From Alphaproteobacteria bacterium (GTDB lineage: Bacteria > Pseudomonadota > Alphaproteobacteria > Acetobacterales > Acetobacteraceae), in contig JAPLOI010000003.1 in assembly GCA_026400815.1 (NCBI GenBank), positions 28,613 through 92,612 of the forward strand: a DNA stretch of 64,000 nt, given 5' to 3'. This document shows, in pieces, positions 26,677 to 34,434 of the stretch. Numbering within the stretch: position 1 is the first letter of the stretch; each line of letters opens with the position of its first letter. The translations under genes were made by a program, and so were the position numbers. A model generated the notes under the pieces. That model ran no database searches. It was not told the origin of the DNA and worked only from the letters and a program-made list of their open reading frames with translations.

Positions 26677-26868
26677 ATGGTCGATCTGTTCGCCCTGGTG
26701 GTGTCGCTCGGTATGCTGGCGGTGGTGATTTTGGTTGCCATGCGCCTGGATCGCCGCCTGCCGTGGTTCGAGCGGCCGCGCCCGCCCGGCAAGGCGCCCG
26801 CGCCGCGGCCGGAGCATGCCCCCCCGGCACGGCAGGATCGGCCGGCACGGTTCCTGGGGCGGCGATGA
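26677..26868 (+). CDS. Small single-pass membrane protein
   Basis: 63 residues: MVDLFALVVSLGMLAVVILVAM is one transmembrane helix, followed by a basic Pro-rich cytoplasmic tail (PWFERPRPPGKAPAPRPEHA). The start is supported by AGGAGG 7 nt before ATG 26677; longer frames from 26592 or 26611 lack such a site. It lies between the glycosyltransferase and the ligase in the polysaccharide cluster, same strand, so it is probably co-expressed. No family recognised. Confidence 0.7.
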   Translation: MVDLFALVVSLGMLAVVILVAMRLDRRLPWFERPRPPGKAPAPRPEHAPPARQDRPARFLGRR

Positions 26869-26894
26869 CAGGGCAAGCGGGGAGCTAGCGACCG

Positions 26895-28283
26895 ATGGGC
26901 GTCAGCGACATTGTCATCTTCGTGGCCTATGTCGGCCTGCTGGCGGGCGGCTTCCTGACGCCGTTTGTCTCGACCCTGGGCTATGTGTGGATCGACTCAT
27001 TCTACCCGCAATACCTGTCGGACATCCTGAAGGGCGTGCCCGTTGCCGCCGTGATGGGCGCGGGCGCCTTGCTCACCTATGTGCTGATGGACCGCAGGTC
27101 GGCGCCGCGGATCGGCATGTATATGATCCTGTGCGGCGCGCTGGCGGTGTGGATGACCGCCACCCTCACCTGGGCGGTGCGGCCCAACAGCGCCTGGCTC
27201 AAATGGGACTGGGCCTCCAAGGCTGTGTTGTTTGCGGGGTTCCTGCCCTTTGTCATCCGCAGCCGCGTGCAGCTCGAGGCGCTGCTGCAAACCCATATGC
27301 TGGCCTCCGCCATGCATCTGATCGCCGTGGGCATCAAGGGCCTGCTGACAGGTGGCGGCTACAAGTGGCGCATGACGGCACTGCCGGCGGACTCGGGGCT
27401 GGTGGAATCGAGCGCCATGGCCACCGTGGCCATGATGTTCATCCCGCTGCTGTTCTACATGCGCGAGCATTCCATCCTGGTGCCGTGGAAGAATGTTCGG
27501 AACATCTTCTACCCGACCTATGCGCTGCTTTGCGTCACCGCGATGGTTGGCACCGGAGCGCGGACCGGTCTCGTGTGCCTTGCCGTTCTCGCGATGCTCT
27601 ACTGGCTGCTGACACGCCACAAGGTGGCCGGCGCGGTGGCGATCATGATGCTCGGCGTCCTCCTCCTCGTCTTCTCGCCCGACCGCTGGAAAGAGCGCAT
27701 GGGCACGATCGACGACTACAAGGAGGAAAGCTCCGCGCTCACCCGCATCAAGGTGTGGCAGTGGGCAATCGATTTCGTGGCCGACAACCCGATGGGCGGT
27801 GGCTTCCGGGCCTATGAGATCAACGTCATCCGCATGCCGCCGGACAACATGAACCCCGATGGCTGGGTGCAGACCAGCCGCGCGCCGCACAGCACATGGT
27901 TCGAGTTGCTGAACGAGCTTGGCTGGCCCGGGTTCTTCATGTTCCTGGGGCTCATCTTCCTCTCGTTCTCGAGCTTGTGGCGGATCTGGAAGCGATGCGA
28001 GGGGATAGAGGAACTGCGATGGTGCCGGGACTTGGCGCGCGCGCTGGGCATGTCGCTGCTGGTGCTGATGGCTGGCTCCTCCTTCATCGGTATCGCCTTC
28101 CAGCCCTGGTACTGGATGATGTTCGCCTGCTGTTTCATCCTCAGCGAATACGTGCGCCGTTGCCTGGAGCCGGAGCGCAAGCCGGGAACCTTTGTGCGGG
28201 ATACGCCGTCGGCGAACCTGGCCGGCCCCGTGGGCGTGCCCCCGGTGGGTGTCCCCGGCCTGTCGGCGCGGCGCCGGGTATGA
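26895..28283 (+). CDS. O-antigen ligase/polymerase-like membrane protein (exosortase-A-cluster type)
   Basis: 462 residues with about 10-12 transmembrane segments. The signature large periplasmic loop contains SRAPHSTWFELLNELGWPG, matching the Wzy_C/WaaL H-x-x-x-x-E-x-x-x-x-x-G region. MVGTGARTGLVCLAVLAML carries the conserved Arg segment before it. It resembles the putative O-glycosylation ligase found beside exosortase A genes. Expected to polymerise or transfer undecaprenyl-linked glycans in the periplasm. Starts 26 nt after the small membrane protein. Confidence 0.85.
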   Translation: MGVSDIVIFVAYVGLLAGGFLTPFVSTLGYVWIDSFYPQYLSDILKGVPVAAVMGAGALLTYVLMDRRSAPRIGMYMILCGALAVWMTATLTWAVRPNSAWLKWDWASKAVLFAGFLPFVIRSRVQLEALLQTHMLASAMHLIAVGIKGLLTGGGYKWRMTALPADSGLVESSAMATVAMMFIPLLFYMREHSILVPWKNVRNIFYPTYALLCVTAMVGTGARTGLVCLAVLAMLYWLLTRHKVAGAVAIMMLGVLLLVFSPDRWKERMGTIDDYKEESSALTRIKVWQWAIDFVADNPMGGGFRAYEINVIRMPPDNMNPDGWVQTSRAPHSTWFELLNELGWPGFFMFLGLIFLSFSSLWRIWKRCEGIEELRWCRDLARALGMSLLVLMAGSSFIGIAFQPWYWMMFACCFILSEYVRRCLEPERKPGTFVRDTPSANLAGPVGVPPVGVPGLSARRRV

Positions 28284-28293
28284 GCGCCGGGCC

Positions 28294-29331
28294 TCAGCGC
28301 GTGGTGGTCGGGCGCAGCGTCCGGCGGAGCCTGCCGAGGCCGTGGCGCAGCAGGGCCGCCATGCCGCCGGGGTGCAGCGGATTGGCCAGCACCACGCCCA
28401 CGCGCTGGCGCCGTTCGCCGGTCCACATCTTCTTGTAGGTATCGTCGCCGCGCCCGAAATCGACCGCCTGCACCCGCTCCTCGTCGATCAACCGGCGCAG
28501 CATCCAGGCGGAGAGCGCGGTCCCGGGCGAGATCGGCTTGAACGCCTCGTCATGCGCCAGCTTCAGCACCGCGGCGGTGCCGGCATGCACCACCCAGAGC
28601 TGGGTGGCGATCGGCGCTCCCTCCCGGCGCAGCACGCCCAGCCGCAGCGCGCCCACTGCCGCCGCCTGCTGCATCAGCACGGCGTTGAAGCGCGGGAAGG
28701 GCTCCGGCTCCTTCCAGCTGCGGGCGTAGACGGCCTCGTATTCGGCAATTCCGGCCGCCACCGCGTCCGGCGCGGCGTGGCAGGCGAAGCTCAGCGTGAG
28801 GTCGCGCTCCGCGGCGCGCAGGCGGCGGCGGATGGTCTCGCGCAGGGCGCCGGGGCGGGAGCCGAGGTAGGATTGCCAGTCTCGCCCGTTCAGCTCCTCG
28901 CGCCAATTGCCGAAATGGTCGAAGCGCAGCGGCACCAGCCCGCCGGCGCGCGCGCCTTGCAGCAGGGCGGCCAGTCGTGAATCTTCGGGATCGAGCGCAT
29001 CGAGGCGCAGGGTGGGCGTGCCGCGCACCAGCCGGGCCAGCGCGCGCCCGGCGGCGGGCAGGTCGGCGGCCGGGGCGGCGGCGATCGGGTAGAGGCAGGT
29101 ATAGGGGGTGGTCAGCGCCTCCAGCCTGCCGGCCGTGTCGCGCAGCAGCGGCAGCAGCACCCCGGCCCCTTGCGTGCCGTGCAGGGCGAAGACCGGCGTG
29201 CCGCCTTCGGGCACCCCGGCCTCCCATACCGTGCGCCACCAGGCGCGGGTGGAGAAGAACCCGTCCCGGTCCAGCAACTCATCCGCAGCCCAGTCGGGCA
29301 GGGCGGCAAGCGTGGGGTAGAGCTGCATCAT
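28294..29331 (-). CDS. FemAB-like GNAT family protein 1
   Basis: 345-residue protein with the tandem-GNAT (FemAB/CelD, Acetyltransf_6) look. FFSTRAWWRTVW is near the start, SRPGALRETIRRRLRAAERD in the middle, and APIATQLWVVHAGTAAVLKLAHDEAFKPISPGTALSAWML (in pieces) forms the second acyl-CoA-binding half. VDFGRGDDTYKKMW closes the domain, as in this family. Likely transfers an acyl or aminoacyl group to a sugar or envelope component. It is read against the polysaccharide genes, one base after ydcF. Confidence 0.84.
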   Translation of the reverse strand: MMQLYPTLAALPDWAADELLDRDGFFSTRAWWRTVWEAGVPEGGTPVFALHGTQGAGVLLPLLRDTAGRLEALTTPYTCLYPIAAAPAADLPAAGRALARLVRGTPTLRLDALDPEDSRLAALLQGARAGGLVPLRFDHFGNWREELNGRDWQSYLGSRPGALRETIRRRLRAAERDLTLSFACHAAPDAVAAGIAEYEAVYARSWKEPEPFPRFNAVLMQQAAAVGALRLGVLRREGAPIATQLWVVHAGTAAVLKLAHDEAFKPISPGTALSAWMLRRLIDEERVQAVDFGRGDDTYKKMWTGERRQRVGVVLANPLHPGGMAALLRHGLGRLRRTLRPTTTR

Positions 29332-29332
29332 C

Positions 29333-30109
29333 TCAGTGCCAGGCCTTCAGCTCGTACCAGGCCAGCCCGATCCACTCGTGCAGCGCCAGCTGGTTGTTGG
29401 CCCAGGCATGGGCATTGGGTACGAAGGAGGCGAGGTCCGGCCGCTCCGGGCCGGTGAGGTGCGCGGGGGCCGCCACCACGGGATAGAGGGTGGCGCGGAA
29501 GGCCAGCAGGCTGCGGCGCATGTGCCAGCCATGTGTCACCAGATAGGCGGCGGCGATGCCGTCGGCCTGCAGCAGCGGGGCGGAGAAGGCGGCATTCTCC
29601 CAGGTGGTGGCGGAGCGGTCCTCTACCCAACGGGCCCGGATGCCGAACTCCTCGGCCAGTACGCGGGCCATGGCGGCAGCGATCGGCGGGCTGCCGCGGC
29701 GCAGCACGCCGCCGGTGACCAGGATCGGCAGGCCGGTGCGCCGGTGCAGCGCGGCCCCCGCCCGCAGGCGCTGCAGCGTCATCGGGCCGATATCCGGCTC
29801 GGTGAAGATGCCGCCGGGCACGGCGCGCAGTTCCTCCGCCGAAAGGATCACGATCGCGCCCGGCGCCACCCCCTCGGTGGGGGCCAGTTTCAGGTCATGT
29901 TCCAGCGCGCGCAGCAGCAGCTGGGCAGATGCCGGGAGGGACAGCACGACGAGGCCGAGGAAGGCGATGCCCGCAAGCCAGTTGCCGAAGCGGCGCAGCA
30001 AACCGGGCCGCCGCGCGCCCAGCCGCCGGCCGGCCCCGCGCAGCAGAAGGCCGAGCATCACCAGCACCAGCAGATTGACCGGCGGCTCCACCAGCGCCTG
30101 CGTCAGCAC
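29333..30109 (-). CDS. YdcF/ElyC family membrane protein (DUF218)
   Basis: 258 residues. The N-terminus carries two hydrophobic segments (VNLLVLVMLGLLLRG; WLAGIAFLGLVVLSLPASAQLL), then the DUF218 domain: GAIVILSAE, TLQRLRAGAALHRRTGLPILVTGG, the ATTWENAAFSAPLL segment (family T-x-E-N), and AYLVTHGWHMRRSLLAF. The domain should lie in the periplasm. ElyC of E. coli is tied to envelope polysaccharide and lipid-carrier metabolism, which fits this neighbourhood. Its stop is one base before the ATG of the FemAB-like gene. Confidence 0.88.
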   Translation of the reverse strand: MLTQALVEPPVNLLVLVMLGLLLRGAGRRLGARRPGLLRRFGNWLAGIAFLGLVVLSLPASAQLLLRALEHDLKLAPTEGVAPGAIVILSAEELRAVPGGIFTEPDIGPMTLQRLRAGAALHRRTGLPILVTGGVLRRGSPPIAAAMARVLAEEFGIRARWVEDRSATTWENAAFSAPLLQADGIAAAYLVTHGWHMRRSLLAFRATLYPVVAAPAHLTGPERPDLASFVPNAHAWANNQLALHEWIGLAWYELKAWH

Positions 30110-30218
30110 CTCAGCATCTCCGGAAGCGTTGCGGCGGCATCATGGCGGGCGCTGGCGCAATGCGCGAGGGGCAGCCCCGGATTGACAGGCGCGCCTGTGG
30201 GCGGTTGTTTCGCTGGGA

Positions 30219-31286
30219 ATGCCCAACATCAGCCTGATCCGCCCCCCTGCCTGGAGCATGCTCGGCGAACGCTGGCGGGTGCTGGAGGCGCAGGCCGATG
30301 GCTCCTTCTTCCAGAGCTGGTCCTGGGTGGGCTGCCGCGTGGCGGCGCGCTTTCCCGATCCCTGGCTGCTGGCGGTGGAGGAAGGCGGGCGCACCGTGGC
30401 ATTGGGCCTGTTCAACCGCCGGCCCAGTTTTCCCTGGGGCGCGCGGCATTGGCTGAACGAGAGTGGGCAGGCGGCGGCCGATAGCATTCATGTGGAGCAT
30501 AACGGCCTGCTGCTCGCCCAGGGCACGCCGCCGGGCCTGCTGGCGCGGCTGCTGGGTGGGCTGGTGGCCCGGGGGCAGTGCGTGGTGCTGAGCGGGGTGG
30601 ACGAGGCCCACGCCGCCGCGGCGCGGGCCACGCCGGGGCTGCGGCGCGACCGGGCGCATCCGGCGCAGGCGCATGTGGTCGATCTCGCGGCGGTGCGGGC
30701 GTCGCCGGGCGGGCATCTGGCGCTGCTGAGCGCCAATGCGCGCCAGCAGATCCGCCGTTCGCTGCGCCGCTATGCCGGCGCGGGGGAACTGCGCGTGGCG
30801 CGCGCAGCCTCGCTGGCCGAAGCCCAGGCACATCTGGCCGCCCTCGCCGCGCTGCACCAGCAAACCTGGACGCGGCGCGGCCAGCCCGGCGCCTTCGCCA
30901 ACCCCGAGTTCGTCGCCTTTCATGCCGCGCTGCTCGAGGCGGCCTGGCCGCGCGGGGAGATCGACCTGCTGCGCATCGCCGCCGGCGGGCAGGTGCTGGG
31001 CTATCTCTACAATTTCCGCTGGCGCGGCCGGGTGGCGAACTACCAGAGCGGGTTCGACTATTCGGCTGATTCGGCGCAGCTTAAGCCGGGGCTCACCTGC
31101 CACCATCTGGCGGTGGCGATGTATGCCGCGGAGGGGCTGGGCACCTACGACCTGCTGGCCGGCAATGACCGCTACAAGACCAGCCTCGCGACCGGGACAG
31201 AGCCGTTGCACTGGTTCGAACTGCTGCCGCGCGCCTCCCTGCCCGGGCTGGTGCATCGGCTGCGGCAGGCGCTGGGCCAGGGCTAG
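30219..31286 (+). CDS. FemAB-like GNAT family protein 2
   Basis: 355 residues, again the Acetyltransf_6/FemAB type: FFQSWSWVGCRVAARFPD at the start, SANARQQIRRSLRRYAG before the second half, GGQVLGYLYNFRWRGRVANYQSGFDY, and YDLLAGNDRYKTSLATG at the end. Related in architecture, though not closely in sequence, to the protein at 28294. It is divergent from ydcF with a 109-bp gap. The stop codon TAG lies within the first unit of a 13-bp tandem repeat. Confidence 0.84.
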   Translation: MPNISLIRPPAWSMLGERWRVLEAQADGSFFQSWSWVGCRVAARFPDPWLLAVEEGGRTVALGLFNRRPSFPWGARHWLNESGQAAADSIHVEHNGLLLAQGTPPGLLARLLGGLVARGQCVVLSGVDEAHAAAARATPGLRRDRAHPAQAHVVDLAAVRASPGGHLALLSANARQQIRRSLRRYAGAGELRVARAASLAEAQAHLAALAALHQQTWTRRGQPGAFANPEFVAFHAALLEAAWPRGEIDLLRIAAGGQVLGYLYNFRWRGRVANYQSGFDYSADSAQLKPGLTCHHLAVAMYAAEGLGTYDLLAGNDRYKTSLATGTEPLHWFELLPRASLPGLVHRLRQALGQG

Positions 31287-31360
31287 GCGAGGGGGCTAGG
31301 CGAGGGGGCTAGGCGAGGGGGCTAGGCGAGGGGGCTAGGCGAGGGGGCTAGGCGAGGGGG
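31283..31360 (+). repeat. 13-bp minisatellite, six perfect copies, over two stop codons
   Basis: ctaggcgaggggg repeated six times without a mismatch. The first unit contains the TAG of the FemAB-like gene. The repeat ends on the base before the stop codon (minus strand) of the epimerase. It is the whole intergenic space between two convergent genes. Confidence 0.95.
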
Positions 31361-32296
31361 TTAGGCCGCAGCCGCTTCCAGGCTGGCCAGGGTGCGGGCG
31401 AGTCCGTCCTCCAGCGCGATCCCGGCGCGCAGGCCCAGCGTGGCCACGGCGCGGGCGGGGTCGCCCAGCGAGCGGCGGATGTCGCCGGCGCGGGCGGGGC
31501 CGTGGGTGATGCGCGGCGCGCGGCCATGCAGGCGGCCCAGCGCCTGGGCCAGTTCCAATACCGAGGTCGCGCGCCCGGTGCACACGTTCAGCACGTGGCG
31601 GCCGGGCGCTTCGGCGATGAGGCGCATGGCAGCACGCAGATGCGCCACCACATCCCCGACATAGACGAAATCGCGCAGTTGCTGGCCGTCGCCATGGATG
31701 GTGATCTGGCGGTCGGCGGCGGCCAGGGCGGCGAAGATCGAGATCACGCCGGAATAGGGCGAGTGCGGGTCTTGCCGCGGGCCGAATACGTTGAAGAAGC
31801 GCATGCCCGCGGTGGGCACGCCGTGCACCTGCCACGCCACCGCGCCGTGCAGCTCCGAGCCCAGCTTGTCTGCGCCATAGGCGGTGAGCGGGGCGGGCGC
31901 CAGCCCCTCATGCGCCACGGCGTCGCCGAGATTGCCGTACACGGCGGCCGACGAGGCATAGACCACCGGCACGCGCCCGGCGGCGCGGGCTGCGTCCAGC
32001 ACTGTCACCGTACCCGTTTGGTTCACCAGGTGGGTGCCGCGCCAATCCTCGTTGCCGCGTGCGACAGAGGCGATGGCGGCGAGGTGGAAGCATCCGGCCA
32101 CCCCCTGCATCGCCGCGCCGACCGCCACCGGGTCGGTGACGCAGCCGCGCACCAACTCGCACCGCGGATCGAGGTTGCCGACATGGCCGGTGGAGAGATC
32201 GTCCAGCACGCGCACTCGATGGCCCTCGGCCAGCAGGGCGTCTGCCAGGTGGGATCCGATGAAGCCTGCGCCGCCTGTTACCAGGTAGTGGGCCAA
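31361..32296 (-). CDS. NAD-dependent epimerase/dehydratase (UDP-sugar 4-epimerase type)
   Basis: 311 residues from TTG 32296, chosen because GGAGG sits 6 nt upstream and gives the compact start LAHYLVTGGAGFIGSHLADAL; the open frame extends 14 codons further. NAD loop GGAGFIG, catalytic Ser in YASSAAVYG, TAYGADK (YxxxK), and MRFFNVFGPRQDPHSPYSGV, which is typical of UDP-GlcNAc/UDP-glucose 4-epimerases (WbpP/GalE-like). Supplies an epimerised sugar nucleotide to the polysaccharide genes; the exact sugar is not determinable. Confidence 0.9.
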   Translation of the reverse strand: MAHYLVTGGAGFIGSHLADALLAEGHRVRVLDDLSTGHVGNLDPRCELVRGCVTDPVAVGAAMQGVAGCFHLAAIASVARGNEDWRGTHLVNQTGTVTVLDAARAAGRVPVVYASSAAVYGNLGDAVAHEGLAPAPLTAYGADKLGSELHGAVAWQVHGVPTAGMRFFNVFGPRQDPHSPYSGVISIFAALAAADRQITIHGDGQQLRDFVYVGDVVAHLRAAMRLIAEAPGRHVLNVCTGRATSVLELAQALGRLHGRAPRITHGPARAGDIRRSLGDPARAVATLGLRAGIALEDGLARTLASLEAAAA

Positions 32297-32445
32297 GTCG
32301 AGCCTCCGTTGCGCGTCCGCTGTCGCCGATGCCACCATGATGGCACCGCCGCGGTTACCGGGCCGTCAAGCAGGCCGCAAGCCAACCATGCGTGATATGG
32401 GGGCAAACCCGCTTCAACAACGTTACTTTCCGCAACGCAGCGGGA

Positions 32446-33285
32446 TCAACCGCCCTTCACCCCGCCTGCGGTCAGCCCCGCCACGATCTCCTTCTGCATG
32501 ATCAGCGTCAGCGCCAGCACCGGCAGGGTCACCAGCAGGGCGGCGGCGGCCAGCGGGCCCCAGCTGACCTGCTCGAAGCTGATCACGTTGTACACCGCCA
32601 CCGGCAGGGTGCGGGTGGCACGCCCGGCCAGCACCACGCCGAAGATGAAGTTGTTCCAGCTGAAGATGAAGGCCAGGATCATCGCCACCACGATCCCCGG
32701 CCGGGCCAGCGGCAGGGCGATGTGGAAGAACGCTTGTCGGATGGTAGCGCCATCCACCAGGGCCGCCTCCTCCAGGTCTGGCGGCAGCCCCTCGAAGAAG
32801 CCAATCATCACCCACACCACGATCGGCACGGTGATCACCAGATGCGTGATCACCAGCGGCGTGAGCGTGCCGGTGAGGCCGAGCCACTGGAACAGCAGGA
32901 ACAGCGGAATGAGGTACGAAAGGCCCGGCGTGACTCGCGCAATCATGATCAGCGCCGCCACCCGGTGCGCCTTGGCCTTGGCGATGCCGAACCCGGCCGG
33001 CACGCCCAGCAGCAGGGCGAGGCCCGTGGCGCCGAAGCTCACGATCACGGAGTTGATCGTGTAGGTCAGGAAGTCGTTGCGCTCGAACACCTCGATGAAG
33101 TTGTTCAGCGTCGGCGGGTTCGGGATGAACACGGGAACGAAGGACATGTTGTCCACCTCGTTCTTCAGCGACAGCGACAGCATCCACAGGAACACCAGGA
33201 TCGCCGGCGAGATCAGTGCGAACACGCTGAGCCCGAAGAACACGCGGCCGATGCCGCGCCGGATGCGATGGGCGTTCATTGCCAC
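32446..33285 (-). CDS. Carbohydrate ABC transporter permease (MalG-like)
   Basis: 279 residues, six transmembrane helices, CUT1-type inner-membrane permease. The EAA loop reads EEAALVDGATIRQAFFHIALPLARPGI (in pieces), where the ATPase docks. The N-terminus ends in a long periplasmic loop with FVPVFIPNPPTLNNFIEVF, typical for MalG-type partners. It follows the second permease with a 10-nt gap. Neither a binding protein nor an ATPase gene lies on either side, so the importer is incomplete here. Confidence 0.92.
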   Translation of the reverse strand: MAMNAHRIRRGIGRVFFGLSVFALISPAILVFLWMLSLSLKNEVDNMSFVPVFIPNPPTLNNFIEVFERNDFLTYTINSVIVSFGATGLALLLGVPAGFGIAKAKAHRVAALIMIARVTPGLSYLIPLFLLFQWLGLTGTLTPLVITHLVITVPIVVWVMIGFFEGLPPDLEEAALVDGATIRQAFFHIALPLARPGIVVAMILAFIFSWNNFIFGVVLAGRATRTLPVAVYNVISFEQVSWGPLAAAALLVTLPVLALTLIMQKEIVAGLTAGGVKGG

Positions 33286-33295
33286 TGCTCCCCCC

Positions 33296-34213
33296 TCACT
33301 GCCACTGTTCCCTTTGCCGGACCGTGAACAGCACCAGGCTGATCAGCAGGATGATCACGAAGAACACCACCGTCATCGCCGCCGCATAGCCCAGGTTATA
33401 GAAGGCGAAGGCGGTCTGGTACAGATACAGGTTGATCGTCTCGGACGATGTGCCCGGCCCGCCGCCCGATACGACAAAGATCAGGTCGAAGGCCTTCAGC
33501 GCGTCGATCGTGCGGATCACGGTGGCCACGATGATGTGCGGCCAGACCAGCGGCACGGTCAGATGGCGGAACGTGTCCCACGCGGAGGCGCCGTCGATGC
33601 GCGCGGCCTCGAACGGGTCGGTCGGCAGGCTGGCCAGCCCGCCCAGCACGATCAGCATCACCAGCGGAGTCCATTGCCAGGTTTCCACCAGCACCAGCGT
33701 GGGGATTACGGAGGAGGCGGCGTAGCTCCACTGGCTCGGCGGCAGGCCGACGGAGGTGAGCAGGTAGTTCAGCACGCCGGCCTGGGGGTGGAACATCATG
33801 GTCCAGACCAGGGCGATGGCCACCGGGGTGGCCATCATCGGCAGGATGAACACGGTGCGGGCGAAGCCGCGCAGCGGGAAGTTGCGGTGGAAACACACCG
33901 CCGCGGCCACGCCGAGCACGACCGGGAAAAACACCGACAGCGCCGTGAAATACAGCGTGCGTACCACCGACCAGAGGAATCGCTCATCGGTGGGCAGGCG
34001 CAGGTAGTTGGCGAAGCCCACATAGGTGAAGGTGCCGCGCACATCCCACTCATGCATCGACATGAACAGGGTGAAGATCCACGGGAACACGATCACCGCG
34101 AACACCACCACCCCGGCCGGCACCACGAAGGGCCAGTATTTGCGCGCGTAGTTGCGCCCGCGCAGCCCGGTGGAGGGGGCGCGGGCAGCCGTGGTCTGCA
34201 CGTCGGCGTTCAT
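33296..34213 (-). CDS. Sugar ABC transporter permease (MalF-like)
   Basis: 305-residue CUT1 permease with six predicted helices. EAA loop FEAARIDGASAWDTFRHLTVPLVWPHI (in pieces); LYFTALSVFFPVVLGVAAAV and MMATPVAIALVWTMMFHPQ are membrane helices. First gene of the two-permease unit on the minus strand. The 220 bp upstream contain a repeated 45-bp segment rather than a transporter gene, so the binding protein expected at this position is missing. Confidence 0.92.
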   Translation of the reverse strand: MNADVQTTAARAPSTGLRGRNYARKYWPFVVPAGVVVFAVIVFPWIFTLFMSMHEWDVRGTFTYVGFANYLRLPTDERFLWSVVRTLYFTALSVFFPVVLGVAAAVCFHRNFPLRGFARTVFILPMMATPVAIALVWTMMFHPQAGVLNYLLTSVGLPPSQWSYAASSVIPTLVLVETWQWTPLVMLIVLGGLASLPTDPFEAARIDGASAWDTFRHLTVPLVWPHIIVATVIRTIDALKAFDLIFVVSGGGPGTSSETINLYLYQTAFAFYNLGYAAAMTVVFFVIILLISLVLFTVRQREQWQ

Positions 34214-34325
34214 CGCGTGCGCCTGCGAATCATCATGGCGTCTCGGCTCACCGGACGTTCTCCCCGTATCCTGTCGGCCGGATTAGCCCCCGCGCCATGC
34301 GCATGCAACATTTCCCGCGCGGCGC

Positions 34326-34425
34326 GTGATCGTCGGAGGCGGAATCGCCGGAGACGTGAACCACGCGACCTGCACGAAACGTGATCGTCGGAGGCGGAAT
34401 CGCCGGAGGCGTGAATCACGCGACC
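34326..34425 (+). repeat. 45-bp direct repeat, period 55, with internal dyad
   Basis: 34326-34370 and 34381-34425 match at 43 of 45 positions. Each unit starts gtgatcgtcggaggcgg and ends near cacgcgacc; gtgat and atcac at the unit ends form a dyad around ggaatcgcc. The second unit ends 10 nt before the stop of the minus-strand protease. No gene fits the gap 34214-34434, which holds these repeats only. Confidence 0.8.
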
Positions 34426-34434
34426 AGGCCAGGT

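Noticed and set aside
31283..31360. CRISPR array
   Set aside because: Contiguous 13-bp repeats without spacers; no cas genes in the window.
32423..34384. Long open frames opposite the sugar permeases
   Set aside because: They are His/Gln/Arg-rich antisense products. The permease frames carry EAA loops and membrane helices.
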